Below, piece by piece: positions 21,449 through 35,200 of a stretch of 64,000 nt of DNA. Within the stretch, counting starts at the first letter, position 1. Each line of letters opens with the position of its first letter. The stretch covers positions 89,356,128-89,420,127 of the forward strand of contig CM070875.1 in assembly GCA_036365515.1 (NCBI GenBank). The letters are read 5' to 3'. The position numbers and the translations under genes were made by a program. The notes beneath the pieces were generated by a model, which was not told the DNA's origin, ran no database searches, and saw only the letters and a program-made list of their open reading frames with translations. Source of the DNA: Torymus aiolomorphi. Its lineage: Eukaryota; Arthropoda; Insecta; Hymenoptera; Torymidae.

Positions 21449-24400
21449 TTAGAGGAGGCCAACTGCAGAGCAGTAGTCAAGGACCCCCCTAATTCTGTGC
21501 TCCCTAATCTCTTCTGGTATTGCCACCGCCCTGCCAAACCACTTCCTTCTGGATTCCGCCAATGCAGGGCACTCACAGATCACGTGGATTGGCGTTTCCT
21601 CACAGTCTTCCCCGCACCTGGGTGTTGGAGGTTTCCAACCTGCGGGGTTCCGCAGGTCGCAGTGCTCTGTTATCAATTTTACTGCCCTTCTGAGTTGCCA
21701 CCTGCCGAGGGAGAGAAGTTCTCGGCCCCATTGGTCACCCGTTACTCCCGACATGGCCTTGGATTTGCTGCAACGCTCAGTCGCGAGCCACTTCATTTCG
21801 CATAGGCTCATGATGTGAGCAGCTATTCTGCTCCGGCCTTCTTGCGCCGACATGCCAGCTTGCTGTCTAATGGGGCCGTGAGTGCGACCCCCTTGTTTAG
21901 CAAGAGTATCCGCCCTTTCATTACCTTTCCACCCGGAGTGACCCGGAATCCAGGTTAAGTTGAGAAGGTTAACCATACCTAGTGCATCCAACGAGGTCTT
22001 TGTTTCCATTACTAACTTAGAGCAAGTAACGGTCTTCTCGATGGCTCTCAATGCCGTCTGGCTGTCCGAGCAGATCCAAATAATCTAGCCCGACTTGCTA
22101 GCCCTTGTTAGTCCCTCCGCGTATGACTTGATCGCGAGTATCTCGGCCTGGAAAACCGTGTGGTAGCTTTCCATTTTAAAGCAGACGCTGTCCTGCTGCC
22201 TAGGTCCACAGAAGCCAGCTCCCACCCCTTCCTTTGCCCTAGACCCGTCCGTGAACCAAATTTCGCCGTGTTTGGGTCTACATTCCTCCCACCTCACCCT
22301 CTCCGGAATGTGGATTTTGCATCTCCCCTTCCTTACCGGTTGAGGTGGTATTATATCCTGCGGTTCTTTCCAGAGCTCCCTCAGTGAATCCCCGAACAGC
22401 CGTTTATGCCTCTTGCTGTCCGTTTTCCACAGACCGACGCAACCTAACCGGTATGCCGTATTCATTGCCTCAGACTTGATGTGCAGTGCCAGAGACGGTA
22501 GGTTCAGCATGGTCCTCATAGCGGCACAGGGCGTACTCCTTCTAGTGACAGTTATGCTCCTTAAGAAAAGCGCCTGTACCTGATTCAGCTTCATGCAATC
22601 CGTGCTCCGCAGTGTTCTACTCCACCAGACTACTGAGGCAAACGTTAACCTCGGCACAATAATGGCAGAGTAGATCCAGTGCATTGGCCGCGGATCCACT
22701 CCCCACCTTGAATCCAATGCTCCTCTGTATTGCCAGAAAGTGGAGATTGTTTTTCTACATTTCTCCTCGAGGTACCTGCGCCAGAGTAACTTTCTATCGA
22801 GGATAACTCCCAGATATTTGGTTTCCTCTGCGAAAGGAATCTCTAAGTTCCCCGCCTTCATCTTCCTCAGCTTTCTAATTTTATAGCGCTTTGTGAAGAT
22901 AAGGGATACCGATTTATCCCCATGAATTCGCTATGCTTTGCTACTGCACCACTCCTTCGTTGCCTTGAGGGCTCCTTGAACCAAGTCCCTAAGAACTTCT
23001 TCATAAGCTTCCCTCGCTAGGATAGCTATATCGTCCACATATCCTACCGCCTTGACTCCCACCCCGTTTAGTACTCGTAGTAAGCTGTCTACCACCAGGC
23101 TCCACAGCAGGGGGGACAAAACCTGGGGACAGCCTTCGGATACTCGCCCACCGATCGAGTGTCCCATCCAGGATTCCCTACTCACCATTCCCTACTCACC
23201 ATGAAGGAGCTCATGATCCAGTCAATGATGCTCTTAGGGATACCATGTTCTACCGCATCCTTCCGGATCGCCTCTCTAGAGGTCCGATTGAACGCTCCTT
23301 CAACGTCCAGAAAGGCTCCTATGCATACTCCTTTCAGCTCAAGCTGTTCTTCAACGTAGTTGACCACCGAAAGGAGCGCTGTTTCCACTGACCTGCCCGT
23401 GCGATACACGTGTTGTTCATCGTGAAGCGGACAGATCTTCAGAGGACCTTCTTTAAGATAGCCATCCACAAGCTTTTCAATCGCGTCTTCAAAAGAAATG
23501 ACGTGGGCTAATGGCCCGGTAATCTTTCACATCCGTGTAACTCTTCTTCCCTGGCTTGGGGATGACATTCACCTTTGTTTTAAGCCACTACCTGGATGTG
23601 TACCCAAGGGCTATGCAGCCCCTCAGTACCCCTGTCAGCAGTCCCGTAATCTCCTCCAGGTCCTGTTGCAGCAGCACTGGGGTGATGTTATCCATGCCTG
23701 CAGGCATGGTGCTTTGTATGGCTGAAAGGACATGATAGCCTCTTTGACCCTTTGCGCTGTGACTACCTGCTCTGCTATGCTCCAATCCGCCTTTCTACCA
23801 GCCCTCCGGGAGGGAGGGGGGCTCGTCCGCCCCGCCCGTCCGCCTGAAGTCAGGGATATTGGTCTCCAGCAGCACTGCTGAGTCTCTTCCGGTGTCCTAG
23901 TAAAACTCCCATCAGCCTTCCTTATTAGCCTTAGTTTCCCATTTAGAGCCCCCGCTAGGACATTGAAAAGTCTAGCCGTGTCGCTTATTGTGCTACACTC
24001 TGAGCACCATTTCCTCCAAGAGTCACGGTTTTCCTCTCTAATGAGGCTCTTATAGTCTTTGACTAAGCTTGTAGGCTTCCCAAATCTCTATCGTGTTCTT
24101 TTTCCTCGCTCTATTAAAGAGCCTACCTGCTTCCTTCCGCCTTGCCTCCGACTCTTTACTCCACTCCGCCTGCTGCGTCCAGTGGTTTTTTGAGTGATGG
24201 GACAATTTTCCTCGAACACGATTGTGATCACCGTCCTGATAAAGGCTTCGGTGCGTTCCAGCTCGTTCGGTGTACCATATCTCGCCCCCTGAATCCGACT
24301 GTGCATCGCCGTATTGAGGCTCTAAAGCCATCCCAGTCTGTTTGCTTGGAATCCCTATACCAGACCACGTTGGGGACAATGCCCCTCAAGGTGGCGCTCT

Positions 24401-25005
24401 GATAATCCTATGGTCCGACATGGAGGGCTCCTCAGAGACTCTCCAGTCGTGAACCCATCCCTTCAGCAGTCCGAAACAGAAGGTGGTATCGAGTACCTCG
24501 CTTCTGTTAGACGTAACAAAGGTCGGTTCCGCATCTGTGTTTAAAACCATGAGGTTTTTCTCAATCGGGTACTCCAGGAGTTCCTCCCCCCGCTCATTTG
24601 TGTCCGTGCTACCCCACACCTCATTGTGGGCGTTGGCATCACATTCAACAATGAGCCCGAGTCCTTCCTTCCTACAGTATCTGGTTAACCTTTTAAACTC
24701 CTCTGGGGGAGATTTTCTCTCATGCGCACAGTAAGCAGATGCTACGATGAACTCTTTGCCCCTGTTAAAGCCGTACTTCCCACGAATTCTTACCACCGAG
24801 TCGCCTCCAGCCCTTTCACGACTACGCATGCTCATTGCCCGACATGCTCCCCACTCGCGTAGACATGCCCCATGACCGATAGTCCCTTTATCTCCTTCCT
24901 GACCAGCCAGGGTTCTTGCACCAGCGCAATAGCTGGGCATGTGTGTCTGACAGTCATGCACCTGGTTAATACCACTGAGGTGCTTTTACTGTGATGCAAG
25001 TTAAT
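21449..25005 (-). pseudogene. LINE ORF2: endonuclease, reverse transcriptase, RNase H (decayed)
   Basis: On the minus strand, in order: the start of an APE-type endonuclease (LQINLHHSKSTS near 25000), its core (VECDANAHNEVWGSTDTNER) and SDHRII near 24410. Reverse transcriptase follows between ~23900 and 22100, with FLDVEGAFN, GCPQVLSPLLW (two residues usually present before VLSP are missing) and the catalytic YVDDIAIL. An RNase H comes next (WFTDGSRAKEGVGAGF, QAEILAI, WIPGHSGWKGNERADTLAKQ), then a C-terminal zinc-knuckle-like CGEDCEETPIHVICECPAL. A downstream RNase H fits the LOA or related clades. At least five frame breaks or stops separate these pieces, so it is dead. Confidence 0.85.
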
Positions 25006-25017
25006 TTGCAGGATGTC

Positions 25018-25441
25018 TCAATGCTGATCCACCCCTACATCATCCTGCTTCCCTTTCGCGTCCTCGCCAACCGGATTTTTCGAAGACCAGCTAAAGGTGA
25101 TCTCGCTTGTCCCCAGGAAGGCCTTGCCAACCCTGGCCTCTAGCACACCCAGAGGGGCCTCGTCAACCCCCAGGCGAAGGAGGCAAGCCGGGCCCCCCTC
25201 CAAGCACTGGAGAATCCTCCACTTTGACGTATCCAACACCGGGTTCTGGCGCCCCAGGAGCTTGACCAACTGGGAGGCTTCTCTTCTTGGCCGCGGTACC
25301 AGTGCCGTCACATTGACTCTCTTAATGAGTTCCTCTGGGACGACAATCCACGCCAGAGTCACGACACCGAGATTGGTGGACGGCACTGCCTCTCGCAGCC
25401 ACCGCTCCGACTCCCCATCATTACAAATGAAGGTCGCTTCA
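25018..25441 (-). pseudogene. LINE ORF1 (gag-like), C-terminal part
   Basis: An open frame on the minus strand from the truncation point to a stop at 25018. It includes ICNDGESERWLREAVPSTNL, VVTLAWIVVPEELIKRV and LLRLGVDEAPLGVLEARVGK, the style of sequence seen at the end of ORF1 proteins of LOA-type LINEs. The N-terminal part is missing because the copy is 5' truncated. No zinc knuckles remain. Confidence 0.65.
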
Positions 25442-25496
25442 CTTTATTTAAAGTTAGAATTATTTAAATAATGATCTTGCTTAATTTTCTACGTCT

Positions 25497-25742
25497 AACA
25501 AACTAAACTAACTGGGGTAAGCAAGGTCCACGCGTATAAGGGATTTATAGTCGTGCAAAATTAGGCAAAATCATTATTTAAATAATTCTACAACCTAAAT
25601 ATTCGGGGGATACAAGATCCACGCACAAAATCCCCTTATGTTGACATGCAAAATCAGGCAAAATAATTACTTAGATAATTTTAAAAACCAAGTAGCCGAA
25701 GGATGGTGGGTTCACGTAAAGGAGGGCATTAGAATGTTTTTA
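25497..25742 (+). repeat. Short plus-orientation satellite block
   Basis: After a minus-oriented remnant (25453-25496) two to three units read GGTCCACGCGTATAAGGG in plus orientation, then switch back near 25742. The block mirrors 20600-20850, including a matching degenerate unit: ACAAAATTATGTAAATAATT at about 20571 has its inverse, ATTATTTACATAATTTTGTT, at about 25745. Confidence 0.75.
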
Positions 25743-28700
25743 GTATTATTTACATAATTTTGTTACTTAATTCAGCACGCCAAGGTAACTTCTTTATACG
25801 CAAGTATCTCGCTTCCACTGGCTACTTGGGTTTTCGAATTATTTAAATAATGGTATTGCCTAATTATGCACGTCCACGTAACTCCTTTATATGCGTGGGC
25901 CTTGCTTTCCCGGCAGCTTAAGATTAGGCATTATTTAAATAATAATCTTGCGACAATTTTGCACGTCTAAGTAACTTTCTTATACACGAGGATCTCGCTT
26001 CTCCCGGTTACTTGAGCTTTAGAAATATTTAAGTAATAACCTTGCCTAGTTTAGCACGTTTAGGTAATATCCTTATACGCGTGGACCTTTTTTTTCTGGC
26101 TACTTGGATTTTAGAATTATTTAAAAAATGACCTCATCTAATTTAGTACGCCTACGAAAATACGCCGTAAGCGTTGCCCTATTGCTACCCCGGAAACTTG
26201 GATTTTGGAACTATTTAAATAATGATCTAGCCTAATTTTACACACATATGTACTCTCTTATACGCAAGTATACCTCACTTCAACTGGCTATTTGGGTTTT
26301 ATAGAGCTATTTAAATAATTGTTTTACCACATTATTCCCGTCTACGTAACTTCCTTATACGCGTGGACCTTGCTTTCCACTTCTACTTGCGACTAAGAAT
26401 TATTTAAATAATAATCATGCCTAATTGAATATGTCCACCTAACTTCTTTATACGCAAGTACCTACCTGGCTTCCCTTGGCTACTTGGGCTTTAGAATTAT
26501 TTAAATAATGGTCTTGCCTAATTATACACGTCCACGTAACTCCCTTATATGCGTGGACCTTGTTTTCCCCGCCAACTTAGGTTTTGGAACTATTTAAATA
26601 ATTGTATTCCCTAATTTAGCGTGTCTTGGTAACTACCTTATACGCGTGGGCCTTGCTTTCCCGGCTACATGGGTTTTAGAATTATTTAAATTATGACCTT
26701 GCCTAATTTAGTACGTCTACGTAACTCCGCTATGCGCGTTGCCTTTGCCTCCCCGGTTACTTGTCTTTTAGAATAATTTCAATAATATTGTTGCCTAGTT
26801 GTACACGTCTACGTAACACCCTTATACGTGAGGACCTCGTTTCACCAGGCTACTTGCGATTAATAATTATTTAAATAATAATCTTGCCTAATTATGCACA
26901 TCTACGTAACTCCCTTATACGCGTGGAACTTGTTTTCCCCGAAACTTGGCTTTGGAACTATTTAAATAATTGTCTTCGCTAATTTAGCACGTCTAGGAAA
27001 CTTCCTTATACGGGACGACCTCGCTTCCCTCGGTTTCTTGAGTTTTAGTATTATTTAAGTAATGATATTGCCTAATTTTACAAGTCTAGGTAACTTCCTT
27101 ATACGCGTGGACCTTGCTCTCCCGGCAACTTGGGCCTTAGAATAATTTAAATAATTGTTTTGCCTATAATTATGCACGTCTGCGTAACTCCCTTATATGC
27201 GTGGACCTTGCTTTCCCCGCCAACTTGGGTTTTGGAATTGTTTAAATAATTGTCTTCCCTAATTTAGCTCGTTTAGGTAACTTCCTTATACGCGTGAGCC
27301 TAGCTCTCCCGGCTACTTGGGTTTTAGAATTATTTAAATTATGATCTTGCCTAATTTAATACAATTACGTCACTTTGCTTTGCACGGTGCCTTTGCTTCC
27401 CCGGTTACTTGTGTATTAGAATAATTTCAATAATGATGTTGCTTAGTTTTGCACGACTACGTAACACCCTTATACATGAGGATCTTGTTTCACCAGGCCA
27501 CTCGCGATAAAGATTTATTTAAATAATAATCTTGCCTAATTATGCACATCTACGTAACTCCCTTATACGCGTGGACCTTGCTCTCCCGGCAACTTGGGTT
27601 TTAGAATAATTTAAATAATTGTTTTGCCTATAATTATGCACGTCTGCATAACTCCCTTATATGCGTGGACGTTGCTTTCCCCGCCAACTTGGATTTTGGA
27701 ACTGTTTAAATAATTGTCTTCCCTAATTTAGCTCGTCTACGTAACTTCCTTATACGCGTGGACCTTGCTTTCCACTGCTACTTGCGACTAAGAATTATTT
27801 AGATAATAATCATGCCTAATTGAGTATGTCCACCTAACTTCTTTATACGCAAGTACCTAGCTGGCTTCCCTTGGCTACTTGGGTTTTAGAATTATTTAAA
27901 TAATGGTCTTGACTAATTATGCACGTCCACGTAACTCCCTTATATGCGTGGACCTTGTTTTTCCCGCTAACTTAGGTTTTGGAACTGTTTAAATAATTGT
28001 CTGACCTAATTTAGCGTGTCTTGGTAAGTACCTTATACGCGTGGGCCTTGCTTTCCCGGCTACTTGGGTTTTAGAATTATTTAAATTATGACCTTGCCTA
28101 ATTTAGTACGTCTACGTAACTCCGCTGTGCGCGATACCTTTGCTTCCCCGGTTACTTGTGTTTTAGAATAATTTCAATAATGATGTTGCCTAGTTTTACA
28201 CGTCTACGTAACACCCTCATACGTGAGGACCTTGTTTCACCAGGCTACTTGCGATCAAGGATTATTTAAATAATAATCTTGCCTAATTATGCACATCTAC
28301 GTAACTCCCTTATATGCGTGGACCTTGTTTTCCCCGAAACGTGGCTTTGGAACTATTTAAATAATTGTTTTCGCTAATTTAGCATGTCTAGGTAACTTCG
28401 TTATACGGGACAAGGTCGCTTCCCCCGGTTTCTTGAGTTTTAGAATTATATAAGCAATGATCTTGCCTAATTTTACACGTCTAGGTAACTTCCTTATACG
28501 CGTGGGCCTAGCTTTCCCGGCTATTTGGGTTTTAGAATTATTTAAATTATGACCTTGCCTAATTTAGTACATCTACGTAACTTTGCCGTGCGCGGTGCCT
28601 TTGCTTCCCCGGTTACTTGTGTATTACAATAATTTCAATAATGATGTTGCTTAGTTTTGCACGTCTACGTAACACCCTTATACGTGAGGACCTTGTTTCA

Positions 28701-30960
28701 CCAGGCTACTTGCGATTAAGAATTATTTAAATAATAATCTTGCCTAATTATGCACATCTACGTAACTCCCTTATACGCGTGGACCTTGTTTTCACCGAAA
28801 CTTGGCTTTGGAACTATGTAAATAATTGTTTTCGCTAATTTAGCACGTCTAGGTAACTTCCTTATACGCTTGGGCCTTGCTTTTCCGGCTACTTGGGTTT
28901 TTGAATTATCTAAATTATGACCTTGCCTAATTTAGTACGTCTATGTAACTCCGCTGTGCGCGTTGCTTTTGCATCCCCGGTTACTTGTGTTTTAGAATAA
29001 TTTCAATAATGATGTTGCTTAGTTTTGTACGTCTACGTAACACCCTTATACGTGAGGACCTTCTTTCACCAGGCAACTTGCGATTAAGAATTATTTATAT
29101 AATAATCTTCCATAATTACGCACATATACGTAACTCCCTTATACGCGTGGTCCTTGTTTTCCCCGAAACTTGGCTTTGGAACTATTTAAATAATTGTTTT
29201 CGCTAATTTAGCACGTCTAGGTAACTTCCTTATACGGGACGACCTCGCTTCCCCCGGTTTCTTGAGTTTTAGAATTATATAAGTAATGAGCTTGCCTAAT
29301 TTTACACGTCTAGGTAACTTCCTTATACGCTTGGGCCTTGCTTTCCCGGCTCTTGGGTTTTTGAATTATCTAAATTATGACCTTGCCTAATTTAGTACGT
29401 CTATGTAACTCCGCTGTGCGCGTTGCCTTTGCTACCCCGGTTACTTGTGCATTAGTATAATTTCATTAATGATGTTGCTTATGTGTGCACGTCTACGTAA
29501 CAGCCTTGTACGTGAGGACCTTGTTTCACCAGGCTACTTGCGATTAAGAATTATTTAAATAATAATCTTTCCTAATTATGCACATCTACGTAACTCCCTT
29601 ATAGGCGTGGACCTTGTTTTCCCCGAAACTTGGCTTTGGAACTATTTACTATTAGGTAACTTCCTTATACGGGACGACCTCGCTTCCCCCGGTTTCTTGA
29701 GTTTTAGAATTATTTAAGTAATGATCTTGCCTAATTTTACAAGTCTAGGTAACTTCCTTATACGTGTGGACCTTGCTCTCCCGGCAACTTGGGTCTTATA
29801 ATAATTTAAATAATTGTTTTGCCTATAATTATGCACGGCTGCGTAACTCCCTTATATGCGTGGACCTTGCTTTCCCCGCCAACTTGGGTTTTGGAACTGT
29901 TTAAATAATTGTCTTCCCTAATTTAGCTCGTCTAGGTAACTTCCTTATACGCGCGGACCTTGCTTTCCCCTCTACTTGGATTTTGGAATTATTTAAATAA
30001 TTGTCTTGCCAAATATGGCACATCTACGTAACTCCCTTGTACGTGTGGACTTCGCCTCCCCCGACTACTTAGGTCTTAGAGCTATTTAAATAATTTAAAT
30101 AGTTGAGGACGATCTTTGGAGGCAAAATGAAATGATCTTATTTCTTTATGGCAACGTTTCGTTGGCTTAGTACGCCAACCTCATCAGGCCAAAATTATAA
30201 ACGTATATATCATACGTCGATCAGATGTTATTCTCGACTCAATGAGGTTGGCGTACTATAAGCCAACGAAACGTTGCCATAAAGAAATAAGATCATTTCA
30301 TTTTGCCTCCAAAGATCGTCCTCAACTATTTAATATAAAAATGGATGGCGTTATACATTCAACATATTTAAATAATTGTCTTTCCTAATTATGCATGACT
30401 ACGTAACTTTCTTATAAGCGTGGACCTTGCTTTCCCCATCAACTTGGATTTCAAAACTATTTAAATAATTGTCTTCTCTCATTTAGCACGTCTAGGTAAC
30501 TTCCTTATATGCGTAAACCTTGCTTCGCCGGTTAATTGGGTTTGAGAATTTTTTAATGATGATTGTGCCTAGTTTTGCACGAGTACGTAACCCCCTTGTA
30601 CCCGAGGACCTTGTTCCCCCAGGCTACTTGCGATTAAGAATTATTTAAATAATAATCTTGCCTAATTTTGCATGTCTACCTAACTTCATTATACGCGTGG
30701 ACGTCGCTTCCCCCGGCTATTTGGATTTTAGGATCATTTAAATAACTTTCTTGACTAATTGGGCACACGTACGACCCCCCCCCCCCCGCCGCTACTTAGA
30801 ATTAATAATTATTTAAATAATTTTGTAGCCTAATTTGACTCATCTACGTAACTCCCTTATACGCGGGGACCTTGCTTTTCCCTGCTACTTGCGATTAAGA
30901 ATTATTTTAATAATTACCTTTCCTAATTATTCGACGTCTACATAACTCCCTTATATGTCT
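25743..30960 (-). repeat. ~105-bp satellite array, minus orientation, higher-order structure
   Basis: About 48 units with the same consensus as the left array, inverted. Variants recur in blocks: a unit with GTGAGGACCTTGTTTCACCA returns near 26830, 27478, 28225, 28686, 29052 and 29512. That is a multi-unit higher-order period of ~370-750 bp, typical of unequal exchange in satellites. Interrupted by FB8. A run of ~15 C lies at about 30775-30787. Confidence 0.88.
30101..30329. mobile_element. Foldback element FB8
   Basis: AATAGTTGAGGACGATCTTT at the left is inverted as AAAGATCGTCCTCAACTATT at the right. The arms are ~95 bp and carry GGCAACGTTTCGTTGGC, with a ~40-bp loop. It is inserted in a satellite unit. 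The motif pair (CCTGATGAGG / GCCAACGAAACG) resembles that of FB1. Confidence 0.8.
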
Positions 30961-31449
30961 CGTACTGGGACTCCCAAATGATTTTGTGATTTTTGGCTTC
31001 GACTATCTGACAGCAGAAAATAAGCACAAAAATATGTCCTTTTTCCATAATCGCCAAATCGAATACTCGCAAAGTTACCAGAAAGCGGTCTGCTAGCTTA
31101 ATTTTATAAGCTAGCAGATAGCACGTTTCTCGGAAACGGCTATAGCAGAAAAATCGATTTAGGCGTAGGATAATATACTATACTTGCCTCATTTTATACT
31201 TTCATAGAAAGTTTTATATTAACAATATTATTATTTGAAGAGTTATGAAAAAATTATCACCATTTGCAAAGTGTGCTTATTGACTTGATAAGATTCGAAG
31301 AAATAAAAGGACTGCTTAAAAATTGTGTTGTTAAAACTTACTTAAAAAATTTCTTCTTCTTAAAAACGTGTTGATTGTTTAAAAAAAAATATTTAAGCTC
31401 TTATTAAAGTTTTTGGTATTCAGTTTGACGAATGTTGGTTGAGACAGGG

Positions 31450-31529
<80 letters not shown>

Positions 31530-32200
31530 GAGAGAGAGGCTAATACTTGCCTTAGTTTAAACATTTGTATAATGTTATGAGAGTTTATTATATAGTACAT
31601 TTTTAATATTATTATTAAATAGAAGTATTGTTAGTCACAATACGTTAGACACAAAAAGTTTTAAATTTGAATGTTTCTATAAGGAGCTCGATACAATGAT
31701 TACATTAGTAACGTTTCTTGAAATAATATAATCAAACCTGTATTTTATGTACGATAATAAATTTTCAATACTATTAATTTGTAAAGTCATATGAAAATAT
31801 ATTTCTTTTTATTTTTATAGATTCCAGGAAAACCTTATACGTGCCTTATTTTATACTTTCGCAGAAAGTTTTATTATTTCTACTTTAATTTAGATAAATG
31901 AATATATCAAAAATTATTTTCGAGAAAAAAATGTTAATGCATTCTTTTTAGAAAAAACATTTTTCAAACATTCTGTAGTTCTAATTTCCAAATAAAGTTT
32001 GTTAGTATATTATTCTTGTACAAAATGTCTTGTTGGCTGTTTCAAAAAAATATTTAGGCTCTTCTGAAAGTTTTTCGTGGTGTCGTTATACAGTTGTTAA
32101 GTAAGAAAAGATGAGAGAAAAGGAGGGGACGGGGGTGCTGAATTTTTTTTTACAAAGTGACTTAACGGTGGTTTAGAGAGATAATAAAAATAATTGATTT
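30961..32200. repeat. Right-side-only segment of the giant element
   Basis: This segment lies between the satellite and the right inverted repeat and has no left-side counterpart. It contains a hairpin (CTGCTAGCTTA ... TAAGCTAGCAG, about 31099-31127). Two copies of a block related to 3375-3990 start at about 31185 and 31840, with AAATATTTAAGCTCTT at about 31388 and a variant at about 32048. An imperfect (GA)n tract occupies 31451-31538. No coding signal. Confidence 0.65.
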
Positions 32201-35200
32201 TGGGTAGCATATAAGTTTTCCATAAACTTTTCATTTTTCTTATTTAAATATGTTTTATGTAATTATTGTTTTTCTAAAAGAAACTTTGCAGTTGTTAAGA
32301 GAGATAATAACAATAATTTATTTTCCAAACACGTAGGTTTTGCGTGAACTTTTAATTCTTATTAATAAATTAAAGAATTGGCAAGGAATGATAATATACA
32401 CTTGTCTATAAGTTATGACTTTCGTAGAATACTTCTGGATTCCACAACTTTTTAAGAGACTATGTAAGAATAGAAAAATTAAAATTAAAAAAAGGAAAAA
32501 ATTTATGTAACTTTTTGTAGAAATTTATTTATACTTAAAATTATTGATATTTAATTTACAAGTGCCATGATCAAAGTAGTAAATGAAATTTTAATGTTCC
32601 TTATTTTGTATTATATTAAGGAGCTTCATTCACGTCAACCATTTATTCAGAATTCTTACCATTCTCGTTAGTTAACTTTCTTGCTTTTCTTTACTAACTT
32701 GCTTTCGTTCTTAACTATTATTTTGGTATCCAGATATTTCTATTTCATATGTATCTAGTTGTTGCCTGTACATGTTGCTTTCTCTTGTCACAAGTTGCAT
32801 CTTTTTCTGTAGCCTATTTATAAATCTAGATATTCTGTCATGCGAGTTATTTGTATCTGCAAGTGTCTTCTTTCGTTCTTCATGACGTTGTTTCATACCT
32901 TCCAATTTTATTTAAACATTTAAACTGATTCTACTTGAGATCTTAAGTGACCTTCTTTAGATGCTAACAGAGCTTTTGAGTGTTGTAATCGATTTATTTC
33001 TCGTTTAAGCCCAAGCCACCAATTCCAATTGCCTCATATTTAGCTATTTTTGACAAAAACCTCAGCTTTGGTCATTTGCAATTGAGAAATCCCTTGCTCC
33101 AAATTTCTAATATTTCTCCAATCTAGGAACCAATTTAAATCGAAAATATTTAATAATAACTTTTATCTTAATCAAAGTTATTCGCACCAGTCCAGATATG
33201 ATTATCATTTGTATTAAAGCTTTCTTGACATTCTTGAATTGATATCACTTTTTGAAATTATTATCTGAATCTTGTGTAGAAAAATATTTACTAAGAACTC
33301 CTCTGAAACATTTTGACGTCTCCCACTGTGATAAAATTATAAATTAGATTAACTGAGCACTTTTATTCACTAAAATTTTCACAATAACACATCATTTTCG
33401 CTTTTTAAAATATTTCAATATTCATTTAACATATTCTTTTAACTGGTGCTTGAGTAAATATGTACAATGGCACAGCGCACTGATATCAACTAATTTGGTT
33501 GAAGATGACAAATTCTTTTTAAACCAATTTAAGTCTCAGACCAATATTTCAAATCAGCGTGATAAATTATATTGTATATTTATGCTCACGTGTCACTCAC
33601 CAATATTTTCTTCTATGCAAAAGCTTATTATAAAGTTTATGTAGCTCATAATATTTGTGCTTGCGTGTCACTATACTCACTAATATTTTCTTGTGTGCAA
33701 AAGCTTATTATAAAGTATATGAACCTCATAACACATAATTATTCACTTCCGTTAAACATGATAACTTTTATCTTGGTCAAAGTTATTCGCAAGAGTCCAG
33801 ATATGATTGCCATTTATGTACATAAAAGATCACTTTAAATCCTCAATTCTTGAGAAAATCATTCAGTTGTGAACACTATAGAGAACTTTTGCAATAATTA
33901 TGGATTGAAACAACTTAAATTAATAACCCATAATTGTCACAAATAATCTAGTAAAATTAAGAAATACAACCAGTTTATGAACTAAGAATTACTGAGAATT
34001 ATTAAAGCTTTCTTGACATTCTTGAATGTATATAGCTTTTTCAAATTATTATCTAAATCTTATGTAGAAAAATATTTACTAAGAACTCATCTGAAACATT
34101 TTGACGTCTCCCACTGTGATAAAATTATAAATTAGATTAACTGAGCACTTTTATTCACTAAAATTTTCACAATAACACATCATTTTCGCTTTTTAAAATA
34201 TTTCAATATTCATTTAACATATTCTTTTAACTGGTGCTTGAGTAAATATGTCCAATAGCACAGCGCACTGATGTCAACTTATTTTGTTGAAGATGACAAA
34301 TTCTTTTTAAACTAAGTCTCAGACCAATATTTCAAATCAGCGTCATAAATTATATTGTATATTTATGCTCACGTGTCACTCACCAATATTTTCTGTTATG
34401 CAAAACCTTATTATAAAGTATATGAACCTCATAACACATAATTATTCACCTCCCTTAAACATAATAACTTTTATCTTGATCAAAGTTATTCGCAACAGCC
34501 CAGATATTATAGCCATTTGTAAAACATCATTCTAAATCCACAATTCGTGAAAAAATTATTCAGTTGCAAACACTATAGAGTACATATGAAATTATTATTG
34601 ATTGAATCAACTTAAATTAATAACCCATAATTGTCACACATAATCTAGTAAAATTAAGAATCACAACCAGTTTAGGAACTAAGAATCACTGAGAATTTTT
34701 AAAGTTTGTGTAGAAAAATATTTACAAAGATCTCCTCTGAAACATTTTGACGTCTCCCACCTTGACAAAATCATAAATTAGGTTAACTGAACACTTTTAT
34801 TCACTACATTTTTCACAATAACACATCATTTTCTCTTTTTTCAGTATATCAATATTCATTTAACACAATCTTTTAACGGGTGCTTCAGTAAATGTGGACA
34901 ATAGCCCAGCACTGATATCAACTAATGTCGTTGAAGATGTCAAACCAAAGCTCAGACCAATATGTCAAATCAGCATCATAAATTATATTGTTTATTTATG
35001 CTCACGGGTCACTCATCAATATTTTCTTCTATCCAAAAGCTTTTACATAAAGTTCCATAAAGTTTATGAACCCGATAACACATAATTATTCACCTCCCTT
35101 AAACATAATAACTTTTATCTTGATCAAAGTTATTCGCACCAGTCCAGATATGATTGCCATTAATCATTTTCAATCAGTTCTCAGCTCCAAAATTTAGTCC

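Larger units (their letters stand above)
21347..25441 (-). mobile_element. 5'-truncated non-LTR retrotransposon (LOA/R1-like)
   Basis: A ~4.1-kb minus-strand LINE lies within a minus-orientation satellite unit. Its 3' end carries a short repeat tail, read on the plus strand as ATTAGATTAGATTAGATT at 21347-21364. The 5' end stops inside ORF1. Coding content is described in the two entries below. The GC content is clearly higher than the surroundings. A target duplication is not obvious. Confidence 0.88.

Noticed and set aside
18037..30960. Regularly spaced repeats that could be mistaken for a CRISPR array
   Set aside because: Units are ~105 bp, diverged along their full length, have no spacer/repeat division, and lie in a eukaryotic transposon.
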